Shown here one piece after another: positions 25,026 through 32,589 of a stretch of DNA of 64,000 bases (position 1 is the stretch's first letter; the number at the start of each line of letters is the position of its first letter). The translations under genes were made by a program, and so were the position numbers. The DNA is from Spirosoma aureum (GTDB lineage Bacteria > Bacteroidota > Bacteroidia > Cytophagales > Spirosomataceae): the NCBI RefSeq assembly GCF_011604685.1, contig NZ_CP050063.1, positions 6,551,001 to 6,615,000 of the forward strand. The letters run 5' to 3'. Under the pieces are notes generated by a model, which was not told where the DNA came from, ran no database searches, and saw only the letters and a program-made list of their open reading frames with translations.

Positions 25026-26636
25026 TTACGTTGTTGCTTTAACGCCCTGATTCCGTATTCGCTTCCGTCGATTCAATACCACATTACGCAGTTCATAGTG
25101 AATACCCTGCACCTTGGCCGTTTCTCGGTAGTCATGAAGCATGTTGAAAATATCGTGATCGATAAAGGGGGCTTTCGTACCATCAATCACGACTTCATCG
25201 CCGGGCTGTAGATTTCCCAGAGCTTCCTTAAGCTGTGGTTTACTCAGGAAATAGAGATCTTTCTCAAATTCGATAAGCACCTTGCGGCCATCCCGATCAA
25301 TCCGGAGCGAGGACTGGAAATTTGTGTACAGAACATAGATAATTCCGACGACCGTGCCAAGCGCAATTCCTACCAGCAGATCGGTGAATACTATACCGAT
25401 AACAGTCACCATAAACGGCACAAACTGGCTCCAGCCATCCCGGTACGTTTTCTGAAAAATCGCAGGTTTTGCTAACTTATAACCGACCATGATCAGTACG
25501 GCAGCCAGACACGACAGCGGTATCAGATTTAACATTGGCCCACCTAAAAAGACAGCGATGAGCAGCATAATGCCATGTGAAATTGCAGAAACCCTAGTTT
25601 TAGAGCCACTATAGATGTTAGCCGACGTCCGCACAACCACCGATGTAACAGGCAACCCGCCGATTAATCCGGATAGCACATTACCTACACCCTGAGCAAT
25701 CAGCTCCTTATTGGTTGAAGAAACCCGTTTAGCCGGGTCAAGGCGGTCTGACGCTTCCAGATTGAGGAGTGTTTCCAGACTGGCGACCAGTGCAATCGTA
25801 GCGGCAATACCATAAATCTTTGGGTTACCGAGAACGCTGAAATCAGGAAAGTCGAAAATGGAGAATAAGCTTTTACCCGGAGAAATGGTCGGAATCTGGA
25901 CCATGTGCTGATGCGCCGTATCACCCAGATACCATTCCGGAACAGACACTCGGAAAAACTCATTTAGCCCAACACCAATTAGCACCACAACCAGAGCAGC
26001 CGGAAAATTTCGAAAAAATGCTCGTGTACTCTTCCCGGCTATTCGTTCCCACATGATCAGGAAAACCAGAGAAATCAGACTGATTACGACAGCACCGGGG
26101 CTTGCCGTTTCGATAGCACGATAAATTTCCGAGATTGTATTTTCGCCATCGGCCAGTTGCTGAAACTCAAACTCACCTTCATAATCATTGTCGCGCCCCA
26201 GTGCATGCGGAATCTGCTTTAAGATAATGACGATTCCGATCGCAACAAGCATTCCTTTTATAACGCTGTCGGGAAAGAAGCTACTGAATCTGCCTGCTTT
26301 AATGATGCCCAAAACAAATTGCATGACACCGGCTAAAACGACCGCCACCAAAAATGCCTCATAAGAGCCTATTTTTGCAATGGCATCAGCCACAATAACT
26401 GCCAGTCCGGCAGCAGGTCCGCTGACGCTAAGTTCAGAGCCAGACAAGAAGCCAATAACTATGCCGCCGATTACACCCGCTACCAAACCCGAAAAAAGGG
26501 GTGCACCAGATGCAAGCGCAATGCCCAGGCAAAGCGGGAGTGCTACCAGAAATACGGATAGACCCGCCGGAAGATCCTGCCGAAGCAGACTCAGATTGTA
26601 GGTTGACAGCGTACGGAGTGGATTAACTCGTTGCAT
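25026..26636 (-). CDS. SulP-family anion transporter with STAS domain
   Basis: The 536-residue inner-membrane protein has the SulP layout: about 12-14 membrane segments (20-430) beginning DLPAGLSVFLVALPLCLGIALASG, the consensus SGPAAGLAVIV, and later SNKELIAQGVGN-type and GGLPVTSVVVRTSANI motifs, then a cytoplasmic STAS domain (about 440-520: VLIEFEKDLYFLSKPQL, DEVVIDGTKAPFIDHDI). SulP proteins carry sulfate, bicarbonate or other anions with Na+ or H+. No sulfate-assimilation or carbonic anhydrase gene is beside it, so the anion is undecided. The STAS segment lacks an obvious serine phosphorylation site at the usual position (TKAPFID). Confidence 0.92.
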   Translation of the reverse strand: MQRVNPLRTLSTYNLSLLRQDLPAGLSVFLVALPLCLGIALASGAPLFSGLVAGVIGGIVIGFLSGSELSVSGPAAGLAVIVADAIAKIGSYEAFLVAVVLAGVMQFVLGIIKAGRFSSFFPDSVIKGMLVAIGIVIILKQIPHALGRDNDYEGEFEFQQLADGENTISEIYRAIETASPGAVVISLISLVFLIMWERIAGKSTRAFFRNFPAALVVVLIGVGLNEFFRVSVPEWYLGDTAHQHMVQIPTISPGKSLFSIFDFPDFSVLGNPKIYGIAATIALVASLETLLNLEASDRLDPAKRVSSTNKELIAQGVGNVLSGLIGGLPVTSVVVRTSANIYSGSKTRVSAISHGIMLLIAVFLGGPMLNLIPLSCLAAVLIMVGYKLAKPAIFQKTYRDGWSQFVPFMVTVIGIVFTDLLVGIALGTVVGIIYVLYTNFQSSLRIDRDGRKVLIEFEKDLYFLSKPQLKEALGNLQPGDEVVIDGTKAPFIDHDIFNMLHDYRETAKVQGIHYELRNVVLNRRKRIRNQGVKATT

Positions 26637-26751
26637 GAATAAGGTAGTTTCTGTGGGTTTTGTACAGGATGAACGCAGGACTTATCCAGTCCGTTGCACA
26701 AAATTAAAAACAAATTAAAAATAGATTAAAAACTCATTAACACTTATTTTA

Positions 26752-27972
26752 TTGAGTACACTTTCTACGGCTGAAAAACTCTTTGTCAGCAACCATATCG
26801 CCGACGATATTCGGGCATTGGCCTTACGCAAACAACCTGCCGATATTGACACCAAAAAAGTCATAGCCCAGATTGCCGCCCGCCAAAAAGCCCGCGATAA
26901 ACTGCCGACCTGGTATGCCAACAATGCACTCGTGTTTCCACCGGCGTTGTCGGTTGAGCAGGCCTCTTCTGAACGTACTGCCCACTACAAAGCCTCTCTG
27001 GTGAGTGGGCAGTTGCTGTTTGATCTTACAGGTGGTATGGGCGTAGACACGTGGGCATTTGCGCAACGGGTTAATCGGGTAGTGTATGTAGAGCAAAGAC
27101 CCGAACTGGTTGAACTCGCAGCGCATAATCTGCCGTTACTAAACGCATCGAATGTGGATACCCAAACAGGGAATGGTCTGGAGGTTATAGCGCACTGGCC
27201 CGATACCGCCGACTGGATTTATCTCGATCCACACCGACGGGATGAACAGGGAGGAAAAGTTAGTCGGCTGGAGGATTGCGAACCCGACATTTCCAGTCCT
27301 GGCACCCTTTCGGCTTTATTAGCAAAGGGAAAACGAATTTTAGTGAAGGCATCACCGTTACTTGATGTGGATTTCACCGTCCGACAACTATTTACGGTCG
27401 AAGCTGTACATATTGTAGCCGTGCAGAATGAAGTAAAAGAAATAATGCTGGTAATCGGGAAACAACCAGTTGCTGCGGAGGCAGTCGTAGTAACAGCCAT
27501 TAATATGACTGCGACAGGTGATGCTGTCTTTCAATTTATTAAAGGCGATGAATCGACAGCGAGCGTTACACTCAACGATCCACAGCAGTATGTTTATGAA
27601 CCCAACGCGGCAGTCATGAAAGCCGGAGCATTTCGTCTGGTGGCCAACCGATTCGATTTGTCAAAACTGGCGCCGAACAGTCATTTATACACCAGCAATG
27701 AATTGAGAAGTGATTTTCCTGGACGCACATTTCGGGTGGAAGCCGTAGTCAAGCCGGATCGAAAAATTGTACAATCGCTTATCCCTGCGATGAAAGCCAA
27801 TCTGACCGTCAGGAATTTCCCCCAATCAGTAGCCGAACTACGTAAAAAGCTGGTTTTACAGGAAGGGGGTGATATCTATATTTTTGCCACAACGCTACAA
27901 AATGGCGATAAGCGATTATTGATCACCCGAAAAAGTGAACAACTCGACACCCAACAGATTAATACCCCATAA
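26752..27972 (+). CDS. THUMP-like SAM-dependent methyltransferase
   Basis: The 406-residue protein must start at the TTG at 26752, as the first in-frame ATG lies inside the SAM-binding motif. The catalytic part (about 85-250) has motif I LFDLTGGMGVDTWAFA, the acidic VVYVEQRPEL, and WIYLDPHRRD. The C-terminus (about 320-400: FPGRTFRVEAV, ANLTVRNFPQSVAELRKK, ITRKS) matches the THUMP-like domain found on bacterial RNA methyltransferase relatives. An RNA substrate is likely but not proved. It is followed after 19 bases by the coiled-coil secreted protein and they may share a transcript. Confidence 0.85.
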   Translation: MSTLSTAEKLFVSNHIADDIRALALRKQPADIDTKKVIAQIAARQKARDKLPTWYANNALVFPPALSVEQASSERTAHYKASLVSGQLLFDLTGGMGVDTWAFAQRVNRVVYVEQRPELVELAAHNLPLLNASNVDTQTGNGLEVIAHWPDTADWIYLDPHRRDEQGGKVSRLEDCEPDISSPGTLSALLAKGKRILVKASPLLDVDFTVRQLFTVEAVHIVAVQNEVKEIMLVIGKQPVAAEAVVVTAINMTATGDAVFQFIKGDESTASVTLNDPQQYVYEPNAAVMKAGAFRLVANRFDLSKLAPNSHLYTSNELRSDFPGRTFRVEAVVKPDRKIVQSLIPAMKANLTVRNFPQSVAELRKKLVLQEGGDIYIFATTLQNGDKRLLITRKSEQLDTQQINTP

Positions 27973-27991
27973 GTTAAACTAATCCATCTCT

Positions 27992-28675
27992 ATGAAACTG
28001 ATATCACGCATTACCTTGCTTCTCTTTCTGGCTATTTTTAGTGGAAAAACCTATGCGCAAACCGTTTATGCAGGCGAAACAACGGTCGATAAAGCCAATC
28101 TATCCGGACTGTATCTGACGTTACAGGGCGATGGCAAGCAGATCGAAAAAGATTGGGAGGAACAATTAAAAACCTACGGTCGGCTATCGGCTTCACGTGG
28201 TACGTATCGGATACCAAACGCCGACATTCAGGCTATTTCGTCGGAACCCATCAATCTGGTTAGTACCGTAAAATCGACTAAAACATCGGCTACAATTTTT
28301 GTCTCGTATGATCTGGGAAGCGGCAATTATGTTAAAACAGGCGGTACGGGTTACTCGGCAGCCGAGCAAATTCTGAAAGACTTTGCGAATAAAAGCCTGT
28401 TCGGGCAGGAAGTTCGGCTCGTTGAAGGCAGTTTTGATGAAGCGCAGAAAAATCATCAGAAAATGGTAAAAAAAGGTGAACAGCTTCAGCGTTCAATCGA
28501 GCAAAATGCGAAAGAAAAAGAGCGCCTGCTGAAGCGCATCGACGATAATGCCAAGGAGTTAGAGCAACTTCAGAAGGATATTGAAACCAACAAGGTAGAC
28601 CAGACCAACGCCCTAACGGAACTGGAAAACCGGAAGAAAAACGTCGAGGCTGTCAAAGCGAAGAAAAGCAATTAA
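27992..28675 (+). CDS. Secreted protein with C-terminal coiled coil
   Basis: The 227-residue protein has a signal peptide (MKLISRITLLLFLAIFSGKT, cleavage near YAQ), a mixed alpha/beta region (about 24-145: SGLYLTLQGDGKQIEKDWEE, IFVSYDLGSGNYVKTGG) and a long heptad-rich helix (about 146-227: SFDEAQKNHQKMVKKGEQLQ, ERLLKRIDDNAKELEQLQKD). I recognise no family for the N-terminal region. The arrangement resembles Bacteroidota periplasmic proteins of unknown role. It sits immediately before a perfect palindromic terminator. Confidence 0.7.
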   Translation: MKLISRITLLLFLAIFSGKTYAQTVYAGETTVDKANLSGLYLTLQGDGKQIEKDWEEQLKTYGRLSASRGTYRIPNADIQAISSEPINLVSTVKSTKTSATIFVSYDLGSGNYVKTGGTGYSAAEQILKDFANKSLFGQEVRLVEGSFDEAQKNHQKMVKKGEQLQRSIEQNAKEKERLLKRIDDNAKELEQLQKDIETNKVDQTNALTELENRKKNVEAVKAKKSN

Positions 28676-28679
28676 TGGA

Positions 28680-28715
28680 AAAAGCCGTGCTACAATCGAT
28701 TGTAGCACGGCTTTT
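28680..28715. terminator. Perfect 36-bp palindromic bidirectional terminator
   Basis: The stretch is completely self-complementary about the CG at 28697/28698, with AAAA and TTTT at its ends and core GCCGTGCTACAATCGATTGT. It separates the convergent coiled-coil and exonuclease III genes. Its inner sequence GCCGTGCTACA partly resembles the core of the hairpins at 1.8 and 32.4 kb. Confidence 0.85.
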
Positions 28716-28736
28716 CGTGAAAAGGCCAGCTTCAGA

Positions 28737-29501
28737 TTAAGGCGCAATTGATAGCCAAACAGGACAGTGGTCGGCGTGAACAGCGTCGGGAAGCATCTGG
28801 CAATCGATAAGTTGGTCAAGCAGATTATTGGTTACTGACGCATAATCAATACGCCAGCCTTTATTGTTATTCCGGGCACCGGCCCGATAACTCCACCAGC
28901 TATAAGCGACATCGTCCGGATGTTTGTAGCGAAACGAGTCGGTTATTCCCGATTCAAACCAACGATCCATCCAGGCCCGTTCTTCGGGCAGAAAACCCGT
29001 TGTGTTCTTGTTGCGTACCGGATCATGAATGTCGATGGCATTATGCGCAATGTTATAATCGCCAACGACAATAATTTTCGGGCGGGATTTCCTCAACTCC
29101 TGCACATAATCGTAAAAATCGCGTAAAAACTCCATCTTGACACCTTGCCGCACCTCACCCGACGTACCGGATGGGAAGTAACAGTTCAACAGGGTAAGAT
29201 CACCGAAATCGGTACGCAGGATGCGGCCTTCGCAGTCATAAACCGCCAGCCCACAACCCATGACTACGTTCGTTGGTTTAATTTTCGAGAAGGTTGCCAC
29301 ACCCGAATAGCCTTTCTTTTCGGCCGCGTGCCAATGGTATTGATAGCCTAACTGTTCAAATACCGACAGATCAACAACGTCGGCAGTTGCTTTTACTTCC
29401 TGAAAACAGAGGATATCGAACTGCTCCTGAGCGAGCCAGTTGGTCAGTCCGTTGCGGATAGCCGCCCGGATACCGTTAAGGTTGTATGAGATAAGTTGCA
29501 C
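28737..29501 (-). CDS. xth: Exodeoxyribonuclease III (AP endonuclease)
   Basis: The 254-residue enzyme cleaves DNA at abasic sites and removes nucleotides 3'-5' during base-excision repair. The exonuclease III family residues are all visible: Asn7 in YNLNGIR, Glu35 in LCFQEVKA, the GDYNIAHNAID segment, WWSYR, GWRIDY and the closing DHCPVW. The start is a GTG at 29501 that abuts the stop codon of the frameshifted nucleotidyltransferase (no gap), and the permease lies just upstream of that, so the three form an operon. Translation of this gene probably relied on coupling to the broken neighbour. Confidence 0.93.
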   Translation of the reverse strand: MQLISYNLNGIRAAIRNGLTNWLAQEQFDILCFQEVKATADVVDLSVFEQLGYQYHWHAAEKKGYSGVATFSKIKPTNVVMGCGLAVYDCEGRILRTDFGDLTLLNCYFPSGTSGEVRQGVKMEFLRDFYDYVQELRKSRPKIIVVGDYNIAHNAIDIHDPVRNKNTTGFLPEERAWMDRWFESGITDSFRYKHPDDVAYSWWSYRAGARNNNKGWRIDYASVTNNLLDQLIDCQMLPDAVHADHCPVWLSIAP

Positions 29502-30247
29502 TTAAGATTGGTTAGTTTCTGAACCACCTTGCTTTTTAAGTTCGTCGATGAGTTCGTCAATCATGAGAATATCATTCAAATCTTTCGTACGACGGGCAAG
29601 CACTTTAGCTTCCCGCAGGTCATTGATATGCAGGAAGTAAATAACCTGACCACCCGGCATTGTAAATGGTTTTGCCCGCCTGCGACAGTTATTGTATTTT
29701 AGTCGAATATGCACTCGTGTCAGAATATCAATCTGATCTTCCAAACGAATTATCTGGGGCTGGGTAAAATCGGCTAATGTAAGACCTACCAATTCCTCTG
29801 CAGTAAAATCCAGCGCACGTAACGTACTCATCAGGCGATCACGGTTCTCATTAGTAGGCTCCATCCATACATCCGCATCTTCAGTATAACGAATACCCCC
29901 ATTTATATAAGTGCCAGCCCACCAATAAGAATGTATTCAAGTTTACTATCATTTGCAGCCACTACAAACCGGATAAAATTATCATCATCTAAATCCATGT
30001 TGGATTTTTCGACAGTAATTCGTTTCTCACGTTTTTGAGGTTCTCCAAACAGACCATAATGTCTACGTTTAAGCCGCAGAAAGGCAAGCCAACGTTCTTC
30101 AGGCGTCATTAATGCATGTTCGTGAACCTGATCTAAGTGAGGGCCATTTAGATCTTTGCAAAACTTAATTCGTGGTTTCTTTTCCATAAAACCTGGATAA
30201 TGCAGAATGAAGCCTTTATAATTCGTTACCCTAGCTTCATTCTGCAT
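29502..30247 (-). pseudogene. MNT-type nucleotidyltransferase gene broken by a one-base deletion
   Basis: The 5' part (30247 to about 29903) encodes a basic N-terminal region containing MTPEERWLAFLRLKRRHYG, then MDLDDDNFIRFVVAANDSKL and EYILIGGLALI before a stop. The next frame continues at once with INGGIRYTEDADVWMEPTNE and 120 further residues to 29502. Adding one T near 29908-29911 would join them as GGLALYINGGIRYTEDADVW, the GG...DAD catalytic signature of the nucleotidyltransferase superfamily seen in toxin-antitoxin and AbiEii-like proteins. An inner ATG at 29998 suits the usual start of such proteins, so the upstream part may originally have been a separate small partner. Either it is inactive or the base is a sequencing error. 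Confidence 0.75.
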
Positions 30248-30251
30248 TTAA

Positions 30252-31475
30252 TTAAAGTGATCCCGGCACCAGTTCGTCTTTCGCAGCCCGAACCCGTTTG
30301 TTGTCGTTAAATAACAGCACGAATACGATCAATACTGCAGCGGCAATACCAGCCGGAACGAGCCAGACCGCCAGCCAGTCTTTTGTGCCATCGGGGCGGG
30401 TATACATGTCGAGTACAATTCCCGAAATTTTAGAGCCTATGCCCATGCCAATACCATAAGTAGCCAGCGAAATAAGTCCCTGCGCCGACGATTTGATTTT
30501 TTCACCCGCTTTATTGTCGGTGTAAATCTGACCCGTAACAAAGAAGAAATCGTAGCAAACTCCGTGTAGTACAATAGCCAGGTAGAGCATCCATTCGCCT
30601 GAGCCGCCATCGCCATAACCAAAGCAGACAAAACGAACAATCCAGGCAACCAGTCCAACGATCAGCATTTTCTTAACCCCTAAACGCGTATAGGCCAGCG
30701 GAATCAGCAGCATAAAAATAACTTCCGACGCCTGCCCCAGCGACATTTTGTTCTCAACATTTTGCATCCCACCGTCCGTTAGCGATGGATTTGCCATGGC
30801 ATAGTAGAACGATAGCGGAATACAGATCAACACCGATGACAGAAAGAAAATGGCAAATGATCGATCTTTAAATAATTTGAACGCATCCAAACCAAGTATT
30901 TGCGAGAATGATGTAGACGTGGTGGCTTTAGGTGGTGTATCGGGCAGGAAAAAAGAGAACACCCCTAACACCACTGCCGAGTACATTGATAACTGAAAAA
31001 TGGTCACCTTATCGCCGAAGCCATAGTAACCTACGATGTTCGTCACCACAATCCAGGCAACGGTCCCGAGTACGCGAATACCCGGAAATTCCTTTTCGGG
31101 GCTGGTCATCTGCTGCATCGCAATGGAAGAGGTAAGTGCCAGCGTTGGCGCGAACGTGATACAGTAGGCCAGAATCAGGTAAAAAAAGTTATCAGGATTT
31201 GTGTTCTGTGTAATAAAATACAAGACTACTGCGCCGAGAAGATTGAGAATACCAAGTACTTTCTGTGCCGCGAAATAACGGTCGGCAATCATACCAACGA
31301 AAAACGGAGCAATAATCATGGCCAGCGAAAAAGCGGCATAGGCATTGCCAACCTGATCGCCGGTTGAATGTAGTTGAGTCAGCAGGTATTTACTCATCTG
31401 ACCGTACCAGGCTCCCCACACAAAAAACTGGAGGAACATCATGACGGAAAGTTTGACGCGGGTTGTCGATAACAT
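30252..31475 (-). CDS. Nucleoside permease (MFS, NupG-like)
   Basis: This 407-residue inner-membrane protein has about 12 hydrophobic segments and the family's opening segment RVKLSVMMFLQFFVWGAWYG, followed by GMIADRYFAAQKVLG and the central IRVLGTVAWIVVTNIVGYYG, matching the nucleoside:H+ symporter family (NupG/XapB). It should import nucleosides for salvage. It is the first gene of a tight operon: the frameshifted nucleotidyltransferase begins four bases after its stop, then exonuclease III. The second half (FSQILGLDAF, MSLGQASEVIFMLLIPLAYT, VLHGVCYDFFFVTGQIYTD) keeps the conserved motifs. Confidence 0.88.
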   Translation of the reverse strand: MLSTTRVKLSVMMFLQFFVWGAWYGQMSKYLLTQLHSTGDQVGNAYAAFSLAMIIAPFFVGMIADRYFAAQKVLGILNLLGAVVLYFITQNTNPDNFFYLILAYCITFAPTLALTSSIAMQQMTSPEKEFPGIRVLGTVAWIVVTNIVGYYGFGDKVTIFQLSMYSAVVLGVFSFFLPDTPPKATTSTSFSQILGLDAFKLFKDRSFAIFFLSSVLICIPLSFYYAMANPSLTDGGMQNVENKMSLGQASEVIFMLLIPLAYTRLGVKKMLIVGLVAWIVRFVCFGYGDGGSGEWMLYLAIVLHGVCYDFFFVTGQIYTDNKAGEKIKSSAQGLISLATYGIGMGIGSKISGIVLDMYTRPDGTKDWLAVWLVPAGIAAAVLIVFVLLFNDNKRVRAAKDELVPGSL

Positions 31476-31606
31476 CGGAAAGATTTATTGCGTTTAACGT
31501 TTGAACCAATGAAGGTATATAACCGTCATCAGCCCTGCAAGCCGATTGCCCGCTAAAGTTGCCGATCATGCAGGATGCAACCAGATTTCTGGTTAACTAT
31601 ACCGAA

Positions 31607-31643
31607 ACTCGCCTAGTCTTTCGCTAGGCGAGTAGTATCTTTG
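31607..31643 (+). promoter_or_regulatory. Inverted repeat overlapping the promoter of the LolA-like gene
   Basis: ACTCGCCTAG (31607-31616) and CTAGGCGAGT (31624-31633) are perfectly complementary with a seven-base gap. Two bases later comes TATCTTTG (31636-31643), an exact TAnnTTTG -7 element 25 bases ahead of the ATG at 31668. The repeat therefore covers the -33 region, where no TTG is seen, which suits an operator or activator site better than a terminator. Confidence 0.5.
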
Positions 31644-31667
31644 AAAACGTTTCTGACTATCTTTTTC

Positions 31668-32387
31668 ATGAGAAAACAATTGATTAACCTTATTGCCTTC
31701 GTGGCGATTCCGGCGTTGACCTTTGCGCAAACGGCCGATGAGATCATTGATAAGAACATTGCTGCGGTAGGTGGTGCTGACAAAATTGCGGCTGTCAAGA
31801 CACTCCAGTATGATCAGAATATAAGCATTATGGGGCAGGAACTGACCGGCAAAACAACCATCGTCGTTGCCCAATCGTACCGCAACGACATTGCGGTTAT
31901 GGGTCAGCAAATCGTACAGGTTACTGATGGCGATAAAGGCTGGACGATCAATCCAATGACGGGTGCAGCCACCGCACAAGCCCTTCCCGACGAACAGGTG
32001 AAAATTTTAAAAGGTAATGCCTCTGTTATAGGGACTGATCTGGCAACAGCAAAAGACAAAAAATATCCGGTCGAATTGGTCGGTAAAGAGAAAGTGAACG
32101 ACAAGGATGTCTATAACCTGAAGATAACCAGACCCGAAGGCGTGGCCAACTACTACGTCGATGCGACTACTTTTCAACTGGCCAGCATGAAAACTACGGT
32201 TAGTATTCAGGGACAATCGGGCGAGGTAAAAGTTAAGTACGGTAATTACAAAACCATCGAGGGACTAACCATTCCCTCCTCGTTAGAGCTCGAAAACCCT
32301 GGCATGCCCGGACCACTCGCTATGACACTGACGAACATCGTTTTCAACCCTAAAGTAGACCCTGGTATCTTCGCGATGCCTAAGTAA
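31668..32387 (+). CDS. LolA-like periplasmic lipoprotein-carrier-type protein
   Basis: The ATG at 31668 gives 239 residues with signal peptide MRKQLINLIAFVAIPALTFA; a TTG at 31641 would add nine residues. The mature part (DEIIDKNIAAVGGADKIAAV, KTLQYDQNISIMGQELTGKT, YYVDATTFQLASMKTTV, YGNYKTIEGLTIPSSLELE) has the half-barrel repeat of outer-membrane lipoprotein-sorting (LolA/LolB) relatives common in Bacteroidota. True LolA shuttling is not certain, since many relatives serve other roles. It has its own promoter with an inverted repeat, and is followed by a long hairpin. Confidence 0.75.
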   Translation: MRKQLINLIAFVAIPALTFAQTADEIIDKNIAAVGGADKIAAVKTLQYDQNISIMGQELTGKTTIVVAQSYRNDIAVMGQQIVQVTDGDKGWTINPMTGAATAQALPDEQVKILKGNASVIGTDLATAKDKKYPVELVGKEKVNDKDVYNLKITRPEGVANYYVDATTFQLASMKTTVSIQGQSGEVKVKYGNYKTIEGLTIPSSLELENPGMPGPLAMTLTNIVFNPKVDPGIFAMPK

Positions 32388-32409
32388 TTCAGGTTTGTTT
32401 GTCCTATTC

Positions 32410-32505
32410 AGGAGAGTTACAGATATTGCGTTGAGCCGAGCCACGGTTTGTTTGTGTGTCATTAGTAACCGTGGCACGGCTTAACGCAATATCTGTAACT
32501 CTCCT
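32410..32505. repeat. Long hairpin element (38-39 bp arms), sharing a core with the 1.8-kb element
   Basis: Arms at 32410-32448 and 32467-32505 pair with two mismatches over 39 bases; the loop is 18 bases. The outer arms begin AGGAGAGTTACAG; the loop-proximal part is GTGCCACGGTTACTA on the minus strand, matching 14 of 15 bases of the corresponding part of the 1755-1845 element. TTTTTT follows the right arm, so it can also serve as a terminator for the LolA-like gene, which ends 22 bases before it. Confidence 0.8.
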
Positions 32506-32589
32506 TTTTTATTACCCAATAATCATTCACGATTCATCTTCTTTACCAGAGTTAATTCCGATATTTGAGAATTATACAATCTGATTCTC

